The notes below the pieces were generated by a model. That model was not told where the DNA came from. It searched no databases and saw only the letters and a list, made by a program, of their open reading frames with translations. A stretch of DNA of 64,000 nucleotides from Bacteroidia bacterium. Lineage in GTDB: Bacteria > Bacteroidota > Bacteroidia > J057. The DNA lies in NCBI GenBank assembly GCA_022760475.1, contig JALEFZ010000088.1, positions 124,001-188,000 of the forward strand. Direction: 5' to 3'. How positions within the stretch are numbered: the first letter of the stretch is position 1; the number at the start of each line of letters is the position of its first letter. A program made the position numbers and the translations under genes. This document shows, piece after piece, positions 17,830-25,001 of this stretch.

Positions 17830-18327
17830 TTATTGTGGAATCAATGATAATATATCATTCAAAATTGTGTTTTTGAGTACTTCAGCATTTTCAAAGGAAA
17901 GAATTCCCTTGGATAAATCTTCTTCGAATCTGGTAAACCTGTTTTGAAGTATGGCCAAGCTATTTTTATCTACAAAGCCTTCTTTGCTCAGAGCATGGAG
18001 TTCCTTTACGGCTTCTTGAAGCTTATTTTTGCTTATCGCTTCTCTTATTTTTTGGGTTGAATCATTGATGAGTTCTTGGGGGATTTCCTTTAGGGTATTG
18101 TTTAATGGGATTATTCCTAAGTTCTCCAAACTATAATTGACTAAGGTATCCAACTCTGGAATTCTTTCTCTCCTTTCTACAGCCAGAATTAACTCCCTTG
18201 CAAAAGCAGATTTCGTTTTTCCATCAATTTCCTCATGATCTATCCCCATTTTTACACTCATTTCCCTTAACTCCTCAAGATTAAAGAATTTTTTCAGAGT
18301 AGCGAGTCTTTCTACGAATGAGTTCAT
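17830..18327 (-). CDS. Double effector-associated-domain adaptor (EAD plus EAD11-like)
   Basis: 165 residues made almost entirely of two small helical domains. Residues about 5-68 (KKFFNLEELREMSVKMGIDH, DGKTKSAFARELILAVERR, RIPEL) match a known EAD pattern: F-x-x-E-E-L, a GI-D/E-Y/H-E step, K-x-x-K/R-x-x-E-L, and R-x-x-R-L/I-x-x-L. The same pattern is in residues 91-150 of the upstream protein. Residues about 92-165 (KIREAISKNKLQEAVKEL, LAILQNRFTRFEEDLSK, GILSFENAEVLKN) match EAD11 and align with the N-terminus of the protein at 10666. No catalytic region is present, so it should act as a bridge. It starts 5 bases after its upstream neighbour and lies 5 bases before cutA. Visibly more A+T-rich than its flanks. 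Confidence 0.75.
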   Translation of the reverse strand: MNSFVERLATLKKFFNLEELREMSVKMGIDHEEIDGKTKSAFARELILAVERRERIPELDTLVNYSLENLGIIPLNNTLKEIPQELINDSTQKIREAISKNKLQEAVKELHALSKEGFVDKNSLAILQNRFTRFEEDLSKGILSFENAEVLKNTILNDILSLIPQ

Positions 18328-18332
18328 AATAC

Positions 18333-19256
18333 TTAAATCCTAATGCCTCTATAATCAAGTTTGCCACACCTTCGGCAAAACCTTTCCTCTCTATCATTTA
18401 CACCTAACTCCATCCTCCATGGACTCCATTGATGTCGTTCAATATTATCTCTTTCTCTTGTTCCACACCTGTCACACTTTCGGAATGTTGTACATTGATT
18501 TGGGTATTCATATTTCCATTCGCCCCAGTTGTGATCAACAAATGTTTCCCTGACTGGATTCTGCACTCCACAACACTTACAGTATCTGACTTTTTCACAG
18601 GATTGGCTTGATCTATATTGAGCTACTCCCCATATGTGATGTTCCTTGGATTCTATTTCGCCACACCTTTGACACCTACGATCCTTTTGGCATGTAAGTG
18701 ACGGATCATATGCCCAATCAAAAGTTCCATTATCAATGTCATGTTTTAGCCCTTGAAGATCTATGTTAATTTCCTCAATTCTACTAATGAGGTGATCAGA
18801 TAAACCCTCGATAGCATTTAGAAAGGCAATATTCAGGTCTTTTAAGCGCGCATTCCGCGAACAAACGATTATGAGTTCTGTGATTTTTCTTCTTTTTGTA
18901 TTCCCCTCTAAGTTCTCATATTCAATCCCAATAACAGCACAGATAGTTTTAATCTCATCTTCTCTATACTTTTGAAATATAGAGTTGATTTCTTTGATTC
19001 TATTAATGTAAAAAATCCGTGTTTTTCTTTTCTGGGAGGGACCCCAAGTTCCCCAATGGTGCTTTCCAACGCGGTTGTCTTCTTTGCCGCAGCGTTTGCA
19101 GCTTCTTTCTTGCAGGCAACTTCCTTCCTTGGTATAAACCCATGGATTCCAATCATGGAGTAAATCACTGGCACACATTAAATCTTTACCAGATTCAAGG
19201 GTATCATTGAACCATTTTGAGACGGACTTAAAAAAGTCCTGCATTTCATTTTCCAT
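18333..19256 (-). CDS. EAD-containing protein with five zinc-ribbon-like repeats
   Basis: 307 residues, cytoplasmic. Five units of the form H-x-W-x-x-W ... C ... R-x-C-x-x-C-G occur: one at residues 35-72 (C47, C53, C56), then four at about 180-300 (C189/C195/C198, C220/C226/C229, C255/C261/C264, C294/C297). His-Trp pairs lie between them at 67-68, 207-209, 242-244 and 276-278. An EAD domain sits between the first and second units at about 91-150 (IFQKYREDEIKTICAVIGIE, NTKRRKITELIIV, ARLKDL), matching that of the next protein. The ribbons probably bind zinc and recognise a nucleic acid, protein or modified molecule, and the EAD would pass the signal to the adaptor. It is first in a three-gene unit. 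No catalytic motif is recognised. Low G+C relative to neighbours suggests transfer. Confidence 0.72.
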   Translation of the reverse strand: MENEMQDFFKSVSKWFNDTLESGKDLMCASDLLHDWNPWVYTKEGSCLQERSCKRCGKEDNRVGKHHWGTWGPSQKRKTRIFYINRIKEINSIFQKYREDEIKTICAVIGIEYENLEGNTKRRKITELIIVCSRNARLKDLNIAFLNAIEGLSDHLISRIEEINIDLQGLKHDIDNGTFDWAYDPSLTCQKDRRCQRCGEIESKEHHIWGVAQYRSSQSCEKVRYCKCCGVQNPVRETFVDHNWGEWKYEYPNQCTTFRKCDRCGTRERDNIERHQWSPWRMELGVNDREERFCRRCGKLDYRGIRI

Positions 19257-19329
19257 TACTACTTAGGTTAATCTAATTTTTTGTGATCTATTTAACTACT
19301 TGGTATTGTATCTATTCCTAAGATAAAAA

Positions 19330-19359
19330 AAATGGTTGAACCCAATGGCTCAACCATTT
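19330..19359 (-). terminator. Intrinsic terminator of the FAD oxidoreductase / 4Fe-4S operon
   Basis: A 10-bp perfect stem (AAATGGTTGA / TCAACCATTT) is followed on the minus strand by a run of eight T. It sits about 20 bases after the stop of the 4Fe-4S protein gene and isolates the EAD unit from it. Confidence 0.88.
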
Positions 19360-19378
19360 AAAATCAATAACTTATTTC

Positions 19379-20980
19379 TTAATACCTCACATCATCCATT
19401 CTTGAATTTCCAGTGTTAGGTCCATTTTCAAGAGAAAGAACACCTCTTGGACATACCGCGGAACATACCCCACATCCTACACAACTTGCCCTTACAATAT
19501 TCTGTCCCCTCTGGGCATAAGCCCTTACGTCGATACCCATTTCGCAGTAGGTAGAGCAGTTGCCACAAGAGATACACTGGCCACCATTGGTTGTGATGCG
19601 GAATCTCGAGAAGAATCTTTGCTGAAGACCCAAAATCGCTGCCATCGGGCATCCGAAACGGCACCATACACGGCTACCCATAAGCGGATAGAATCCAACC
19701 CCTACTACGCCAGAAAAGGCTGCGCCTATGAAGAACCCATACCACTTGCGAAGTGGATAGGTATCCTCCATGAAGAAAATCTTGCCATTGGAGGCAAACA
19801 AGGCCTGAATGGTAAGTCCAGTGATCGCCACCATGATGATGGAAGCAATCACTTTGACATTGGGGCTGATGGTACTGAACAGCTTGGGACGAAGCCAAAG
19901 CAGGGCGGTAAGGCCCAAAAGTGTTATCGAAACCATGGCCGTGAAGATCTCCTTTGTAATCCAGTATCCTGCATCATCGTGCTGATTGAGGTAACTGAAT
20001 ACAACCGCTACCGTCATGATCACAGCAAAGGCCAGCACGCCATGTATCAACCAACGCTCTATGCGCCATGCCTTCAAGGATTTATCAGATAAGTGTCTGA
20101 AAGGATCTCCAGCCGTTTCGGCAAGGCCACCACATCCACACACCCAACTGCAATACCATCTTTTTCCAAAGAAATAAGTTAGAATAGGCGAAATGATGAA
20201 GATAGAACTGATGCCCACCACCAGCATGATGAAACCAAGGTTCCCTGTGAGTGAATTCAAACCATCATTTGTCATGGCTTCAATTCGGTATCCGTCAAAG
20301 TTGTAGTAATTCAAGGGCCACATGTTTTTCAAATCGTAATAGGGGACCGAAACCCCTGTCGCTTGAATCGCTTCTTGATGGTTTAGCCTTGCCATGAATT
20401 CAGGAATGAGGAAAGCAAAGGCAGTCTGGAAAAACATGATGGATAAGGTTCTGATCTTGTGGTAGTTGGAGTGTCTGTATTTCCAAATGAACTTTACCCC
20501 TAAAATCAGGATGGAAATGGTGTAAAATGTTCCATATACAAACCATTGAGAAGCAGGATTGCCACTAAGCATTTTACTCAAAGGATCAAAAACTGCAATT
20601 AAACCTGTATTTGGACCTTCACTATTTAAACCCAACCATTCTGGAAACCAGTAAAGTGAGATGTAAAAGGCCGTTAGGGCAACGCCAAAAATCCATCCCA
20701 AGGCTCCTCTGTTGCTTTCTGAGAAAAACCATACCCCATTATTTTTGATACCTGCTGCCTCATGGCTATAGGTTTCCCAGGTATACCCTACTCCCCCAAC
20801 TGTCAACAATCCAAGGATTGTCCAAAGAAAGGTAGCCTCTCTTGTTGCTGCCGCTCCAAAGAGAGAGATGAAAATCATCGTGATAGCGACCCCTACAAGT
20901 GCCAAAAAGACTTTTTGAGAGGTGCTCATATTTCGTGGATGTGGATTGGCCAGCGAAAGACTGGTATCTACTTGACTCAT
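19379..20980 (-). CDS. Polytopic membrane 4Fe-4S protein, NapH/NosR-like
   Basis: 533 residues with about nine or ten membrane segments and four cysteine clusters: WYCSWVCGCGG, WCRFGCPMAA, and two ferredoxin-type [4Fe-4S] motifs near the C-terminus (CISCGNCSTYCEMG and CVGCGVCSAVCPRG). This is the layout of NapH/NosR/CcoG-type polyferredoxins, which pass electrons across or along the membrane. It lies 31 bases after an FAD/NAD(P) oxidoreductase gene on the same strand and both end at one terminator. The likely role is a membrane electron conduit fed by that flavoprotein. The terminal acceptor is unknown. No nitrate, nitrous oxide or cytochrome oxidase genes are adjacent. Confidence 0.85.
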   Translation of the reverse strand: MSQVDTSLSLANPHPRNMSTSQKVFLALVGVAITMIFISLFGAAATREATFLWTILGLLTVGGVGYTWETYSHEAAGIKNNGVWFFSESNRGALGWIFGVALTAFYISLYWFPEWLGLNSEGPNTGLIAVFDPLSKMLSGNPASQWFVYGTFYTISILILGVKFIWKYRHSNYHKIRTLSIMFFQTAFAFLIPEFMARLNHQEAIQATGVSVPYYDLKNMWPLNYYNFDGYRIEAMTNDGLNSLTGNLGFIMLVVGISSIFIISPILTYFFGKRWYCSWVCGCGGLAETAGDPFRHLSDKSLKAWRIERWLIHGVLAFAVIMTVAVVFSYLNQHDDAGYWITKEIFTAMVSITLLGLTALLWLRPKLFSTISPNVKVIASIIMVAITGLTIQALFASNGKIFFMEDTYPLRKWYGFFIGAAFSGVVGVGFYPLMGSRVWCRFGCPMAAILGLQQRFFSRFRITTNGGQCISCGNCSTYCEMGIDVRAYAQRGQNIVRASCVGCGVCSAVCPRGVLSLENGPNTGNSRMDDVRY

Positions 20981-21011
20981 CGTTTTATGTTGATTTGAGA
21001 ATGTTAGTGGA

Positions 21012-22355
21012 TTATGATTTTAAGACTGCGAATGCATTCCTTAAACCTTTTTTCCTTTTCAGTTTAAGGTCGGTATTGTTTTGTTCGTTGTAGAGTCGAA
21101 CCAATTCCCGTTCGTAGGAGCGGAAGAATTCTGGGTCAAAGTTTGCTGCTCCCAGGTTTTGAAGAACTTCTTCGATGCTGGCCTGACTTTCGATCCATTT
21201 GATGCATACATCCGAGCGATACCTTATGCCCATGAGGTTGAAGCCTGTGACGATGCCCGTTGCAGCGTTGTAGACAATCCTGACCGATTTATGATCATGG
21301 GGATGCTCCCAGTAGAGGTGTCTTTCGCCATCTCTGATCTCACTTGCGACATCTCCATATACCTGATACTCAAGGTTGATAAACTTAGCCGAGTTAAACC
21401 ATGTCTTTTGGACATATTCTGTATGGCCATTGACGAGTGTTTGAGCCAATACTGGCCCCATGTGCTTGCCCGTATACCATACCGCTTCGATTGGTCTGCG
21501 GCCTGAAGCCGGATGGCGAAGCTGGGCACAGTCTCCTACTGCAAAGATGTCTTTGACAGAGGTCTCTAGGTATTTGTCTACCAAAAAACCCCTGTGGGTT
21601 TCAATACCAGCTTGTGCAGCCAGGTCAATGTTGGGGTGTACACCCGCTGTCAAACCTACAAACTGGCATGGGATCTCTTCGCCTTCATTGGTGATGATAC
21701 ATCGAACGCGGCCATTTTCATCAGGTAAAATCTCTTTGAGTTCTGTGCCAAGCCTCAGGTCGATGCCATGTGTATTTCTGATCTCACGGTTGATCATGGC
21801 TGATTCGTCAGGCGGCATGACCCTGTTCCAGAAACTCTCCTCCCTTACCAGAAAGGTAACTGGGATGTGGCGAGAGTGAAACATTTCCGCCATTTCTATT
21901 CCGATCAGTCCTCCTCCCACAACCACGGCATGTTTCAGGTCTCTGGAATACTCTTCCATACTCTGAAGGTCATTGTACGATACCATGCCTTGGACTCCGG
22001 CTAGGTCCTGACCCGGCCAACCAAATTTGTTGGGGCTGGAACCTGTTGCAAGTACCAGCTTGTCATAGGGTAGGGCATCTCCATCCGAAAAGGTAAGGGT
22101 CCTTTTCTCAGGGTCAACCTGGGTTACATATTTCCTTATGAGCTTGATCCTGTTTTTGGCCCAGAAGAATTTCTCGTAGGGTTGGGTATTCTCAAAGGTC
22201 ATATGACCCATGTAAATGTACATCAAGGCGGTCCTAGACCAGTGGAAGTCCGTTTCGGCAGAGATCATGGTGATATCACAATCGCTGTCAAGTTTACGAA
22301 CATGCCTGGCTACAGAGACACCGGCGATGCCATTACCAATAATGACGACATGCAT
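21012..22355 (-). CDS. NAD(P)/FAD-dependent oxidoreductase (pyridine nucleotide-disulfide type)
   Basis: 447 residues. The N-terminal FAD-binding GxGxxG is VVIIGNGIAGVSVARHV. The ATGS motif is KLVLATGSSPN. The NAD(P) site is HAVVVGGGLIGIEMAEMF, and the second FAD motif is DIFAVGDCAQLR. It lacks a CxxC redox disulfide, so it belongs with the rubredoxin/nitrite reductase-like flavoproteins rather than the disulfide reductases. Electrons from NAD(P)H would be passed to a partner, most simply the 4Fe-4S membrane protein encoded 31 bases downstream. A palindrome and TGTGA direct repeats lie upstream and may control it. Confidence 0.87.
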   Translation of the reverse strand: MHVVIIGNGIAGVSVARHVRKLDSDCDITMISAETDFHWSRTALMYIYMGHMTFENTQPYEKFFWAKNRIKLIRKYVTQVDPEKRTLTFSDGDALPYDKLVLATGSSPNKFGWPGQDLAGVQGMVSYNDLQSMEEYSRDLKHAVVVGGGLIGIEMAEMFHSRHIPVTFLVREESFWNRVMPPDESAMINREIRNTHGIDLRLGTELKEILPDENGRVRCIITNEGEEIPCQFVGLTAGVHPNIDLAAQAGIETHRGFLVDKYLETSVKDIFAVGDCAQLRHPASGRRPIEAVWYTGKHMGPVLAQTLVNGHTEYVQKTWFNSAKFINLEYQVYGDVASEIRDGERHLYWEHPHDHKSVRIVYNAATGIVTGFNLMGIRYRSDVCIKWIESQASIEEVLQNLGAANFDPEFFRSYERELVRLYNEQNNTDLKLKRKKGLRNAFAVLKS

Positions 22356-22457
22356 GTTTAGAAAGGTTGGTATTTGGAAAATAATGATATCGAAGAGGAA
22401 TTTAACATTCCTTCCTTTAATCTACCATTCAAGTTGGCCTATATCATTGGACATTGA

Positions 22458-22473
22458 TGTCACGTGAGTGACA
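22458..22473. promoter_or_regulatory. Palindromic candidate operator upstream of the FAD oxidoreductase
   Basis: TGTCAC-N4-GTGACA, a perfect inverted repeat about 105 bases before the oxidoreductase start. Half-sites of this kind suit Crp/Fnr-family regulators. Three direct TGTGA repeats follow at 22528, 22549 and 22560, spaced 21 and 11 bases, roughly on one helix face. Confidence 0.4.
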
Positions 22474-22584
22474 GAAGTTGCAAAGCCGGAAGGATTGTTT
22501 GATTGCTTGGCAAAGCAACTATTTCTATGTGACACAATAATATAAATCTGTGATAAAGTTGTGAGAACTTTGTAAGGATTACAT

Positions 22585-22599
22585 CCCCCAATCAGGGGG
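22585..22599 (-). terminator. Hairpin after prmC
   Basis: CCCCC-N5-GGGGG stem-loop, 28 bases past the prmC stop on the minus strand. The stem is strong but no T-run follows, so it is only a possible terminator. Confidence 0.4.
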
Positions 22600-22627
22600 A
22601 ATTGCAAAACCCCCAAATGGGCGATTA

Positions 22628-23521
22628 TCACGAATCCTTTGGGGTTTTACCATATACCATCCTGTCTTTTCCTGCGAGGTCCTGGTGGACTTCCACATGA
22701 ACATATCCCATTTTTTCTAAAAGGTCCTTGCATGCCTCCCCTTGACTGAAGTGGATTTCAAAAAAGATATGTCCAGCCGGGATCAACCATTCTTTTCCCC
22801 TTTGGGCAATGATTTCATAAAACCTCAAAAGATCATCATCTGGAACAAAGAGAGCTTGTGGTGGCTCATATTCCCTTACATTGATGTCCATTTCAATTTC
22901 CTCACTTTGCGGAACATAGGGAGGATTGGAAACCAGTATGTCCAAAGCGGAGAAGGTTGTAGAATCTGTTTCAAAAATATCCTGCTGGATCCAGTGGAGT
23001 AGCAAGGCTTTGTCCTCACTATTTTTTCTGGCGATCTCTATGGCCTGTTCGCTAATGTCCATGCCATAGAATGCAGATGGATTAAGGCCTTCCTTTTGCA
23101 GTTCCAATCCCAAGGTAATAGGGATGCAACCACTCCCTGTTCCGATGTCCAGCAGCCTTGGTGCCTTTGATCTGTTTTCCTTTAGCCATTTTTCCTTCAT
23201 CCAAATCACCAATGCTTCAGTCTCCGGCCTGGGAATAAGGACTCCCTGGCTTACATAGAAATCGTATCCATAAAAGTGAGCGCTTTCTACTACATATTGA
23301 ACAGGCTCACCTTTTTCCAGTCTTTGGGCGCGCTCCACGGCCATCTCATAGTGCTCCTGACTGAAGTCTGCCTCGTCTTCCCAGGCCATATTCCAGGGCA
23401 TTTCAAAGCTGTAATCCCAAAAATAACGGACAATGGCACGGGCCTCTTCTTTGGGATAAAGGAGTTGCAGGTGTCTTTCCAACAAAAGGAGAAAGGCTTT
23501 TATGTTTCGAGGCCAAATCAT
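22628..23521 (-). CDS. prmC: Peptide chain release factor N5-glutamine methyltransferase PrmC
   Basis: 297 residues. The N-terminal helical domain (about 1-100) is followed by a Rossmann-type methyltransferase with the SAM loop LLDIGTGSGCIPITL, the acidic YGMDISEQAI strand end, and the catalytic VSNPPYVPQSE that binds the glutamine side chain. PrmC methylates the GGQ glutamine of release factors RF1/RF2 with SAM and is needed for efficient termination. The size is normal and the call firm. It is separated by 272 bases from the oxidoreductase gene, with a G/C-rich hairpin between. Confidence 0.95.
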   Translation of the reverse strand: MIWPRNIKAFLLLLERHLQLLYPKEEARAIVRYFWDYSFEMPWNMAWEDEADFSQEHYEMAVERAQRLEKGEPVQYVVESAHFYGYDFYVSQGVLIPRPETEALVIWMKEKWLKENRSKAPRLLDIGTGSGCIPITLGLELQKEGLNPSAFYGMDISEQAIEIARKNSEDKALLLHWIQQDIFETDSTTFSALDILVSNPPYVPQSEEIEMDINVREYEPPQALFVPDDDLLRFYEIIAQRGKEWLIPAGHIFFEIHFSQGEACKDLLEKMGYVHVEVHQDLAGKDRMVYGKTPKDS

Positions 23522-23760
23522 GCTGCAAGATAAGTTTTTCTAAAAGCTAAGGTTTTATCAATTGCTCATTAAACTTTCATTCCAGAGAGTTTATTGTAAT
23601 GCTTGGCCTGTAAATGCTTGTTAGACAATGCCTTTTAGGTAATTAGGCTAGATTTTTTGATAAAATATGAAACTGATCTGTAACCAATGCAAGAAAAGTA
23701 CTTATGCAAATGAAAATCAGAAACGGCCGATACTGAATAGACATCATAACTAATGAGAAA

Positions 23761-24579
23761 ATGAAAACGAGAATCTTAATTCTAATTGTAGTATGTATGG
23801 GCAGTCTTTTGCCCGCTCAGGTATCGGTCAGGAAAGACGACCAATTTTACAAGCGTCTGGTGGTTCAAAGAATGGATTTGGACGAAAAGTTTAACGTCCC
23901 TTATAGAGGAGTCAGTCGCCACCCATCAGATCAGGATGGAGGACCCAATGGCATGGTTCAGGCCTTACTCAAAGGATTAAAAGAAGGAAAAATTGTCGCT
24001 TATGATCCCGACGACCTGACTAAGGTCATGACCTATGAGGATGTGGTGCAGCGCATGAAGGACTTTGAGCAGGCATTGACTGGAGAGCTGGGTGAAATTG
24101 ATTCCCTGGACACCGACTGGGTAGATGATGAATGGGATGAAGATTTTCCCGAGGAGGAGGACGAGGATATCCTGGAGGATTTTGATACTGGAACTTCTGA
24201 GTTTGACCCCCTCAAAGACTTGAGCAATTATGAGTCTGTCGTACAATGGACGGAGGAATGGATTTTTGACAAAAACAGGAGCAAGATGGTTCAGCAAATC
24301 AAGGACATTCAATTGATATGGGCTGATCCGGGAGGGGCAATCATGGAAAAGTACCTGGCAGTTTTCAGGTGGGGGGAAGCCAAAGAAGTATTGGCGGATG
24401 CCCGTTGGCACAATAGACACAATGACGCTGCTCACCTGAACCTAAAGCAAGCATTTGACATGAGGATGTTTCACAGCTATGTGATCAATGTTTCAGGAAA
24501 AGGAGTCAAAAGTTTGTGGGAAGCAGAAAAGCGCAGGTTGGAATTGGTTGAATATGAACACCACCTCTGGAGTTATTGA
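23761..24579 (+). CDS. GldN-like type IX secretion / gliding protein
   Basis: 272 residues with a signal peptide (MKTRILILIVVCMGSLLPA, then QV). The N-terminal half has the GldN-type opening (FYKRLVVQRMDLDEKFNVPY ... LLKGLKEGKIVAYDPDD). The C-terminal part carries the clearest family match: VLADARWHNRHNDAAHLN, FDMRMFHSYVINV, and LELVEYEHHLW. A very acidic stretch (about 108-140, DWVDDEWDEDFPEEEDEDIL) separates the halves. GldN/PorN works in the periplasm with GldK in a ring around the T9SS motor. This copy is alone, without gldKLM beside it, so it is a divergent paralogue rather than the core gene. It probably supports secretion or gliding in some variant way. Confidence 0.75.
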   Translation: MKTRILILIVVCMGSLLPAQVSVRKDDQFYKRLVVQRMDLDEKFNVPYRGVSRHPSDQDGGPNGMVQALLKGLKEGKIVAYDPDDLTKVMTYEDVVQRMKDFEQALTGELGEIDSLDTDWVDDEWDEDFPEEEDEDILEDFDTGTSEFDPLKDLSNYESVVQWTEEWIFDKNRSKMVQQIKDIQLIWADPGGAIMEKYLAVFRWGEAKEVLADARWHNRHNDAAHLNLKQAFDMRMFHSYVINVSGKGVKSLWEAEKRRLELVEYEHHLWSY

Positions 24580-24695
24580 TAGATGAATTGATGTTGAGTT
24601 AAAGGATTTGTAGCCAATTGTTTAGGGTGCTGGGAAACACTAATTTAAGGCTACGGCACAAGCACAAGATTCACATTTCACTACTAGGTTTTTCC

Positions 24696-24730
24696 ACTGT
24701 CTGTAGATAAGTTCTGCAGACAGTTTTTTA
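24696..24730 (+). terminator. Intrinsic terminator after the GldN-like gene
   Basis: An 11-bp stem with one U-G wobble (ACTGTCTGTAG / CTGCAGACAGT), a 7-base loop and a run of T directly after. It is 117 bases past the stop. Confidence 0.88.
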
Positions 24731-24768
24731 TTTCCAGGCGTTGATATCAAAACAAAATTCTTAATGCC

Positions 24769-24882
24769 TTATCTCCATGTTGGGGATAAGTAGAATAAAC
24801 TCCTAGCTCTGAGGATTTTGTTATTAACATTTTCGCAAATATGAAAAAGTACTTCAAGGTTATCCCCAGCTGTTGTGTATAA
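24769..24882. promoter_or_regulatory. Two inverted pairs of DnaA-box-like nonamers before the ribonucleotide reductase
   Basis: The nonamers are TTATCTCCA (24769-24777, plus), TTATCCCCA (24781-24789, minus), TTATCCCCA (24860-24868, plus) and TTATACACA (24874-24882, minus). The last is an exact match to TTATnCACA and the others are one or two bases off. Each pair is head-to-head with a 3- or 5-base gap. DnaA control of ribonucleotide reductase promoters is known in Escherichia coli, so this may be a cell-cycle control site. Confidence 0.4.
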
Positions 24883-25001
24883 GTCTTATTGATGAAGAAT
24901 CACAGTGAGGGTAATTTACATAATACAAAATGACCGCTAGTCCTAGCCCTTGTCCTACTACATATTTAGCGTATTGAACTTTTGAAACACAGGAACTAAA
25001 A

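Larger units (their letters stand above)
24580..25001. other. Intergenic region between the GldN-like gene and the ribonucleotide reductase
   Basis: 422 bases without a gene. It holds the terminator at 24696-24730 and two inverted pairs of DnaA-box-like nonamers (24769-24882). I see no cobalamin box or other riboswitch signature despite the B12-dependent enzyme downstream. Confidence 0.6.

Noticed and set aside
22422-22631. Small minus-strand ORF between prmC and the FAD oxidoreductase
   Set aside because: It runs through the hairpin and the candidate operator and shows no protein-like pattern.
24769-24882. Replication origin from the cluster of DnaA-box-like sites
   Set aside because: Only four boxes, three of them imperfect, and no dnaA or typical origin genes nearby. 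A promoter role is simpler.
24580-25001. Cobalamin riboswitch before the B12-dependent ribonucleotide reductase
   Set aside because: No B12-box-like conserved core is visible, only a terminator and DnaA-box-like sites.
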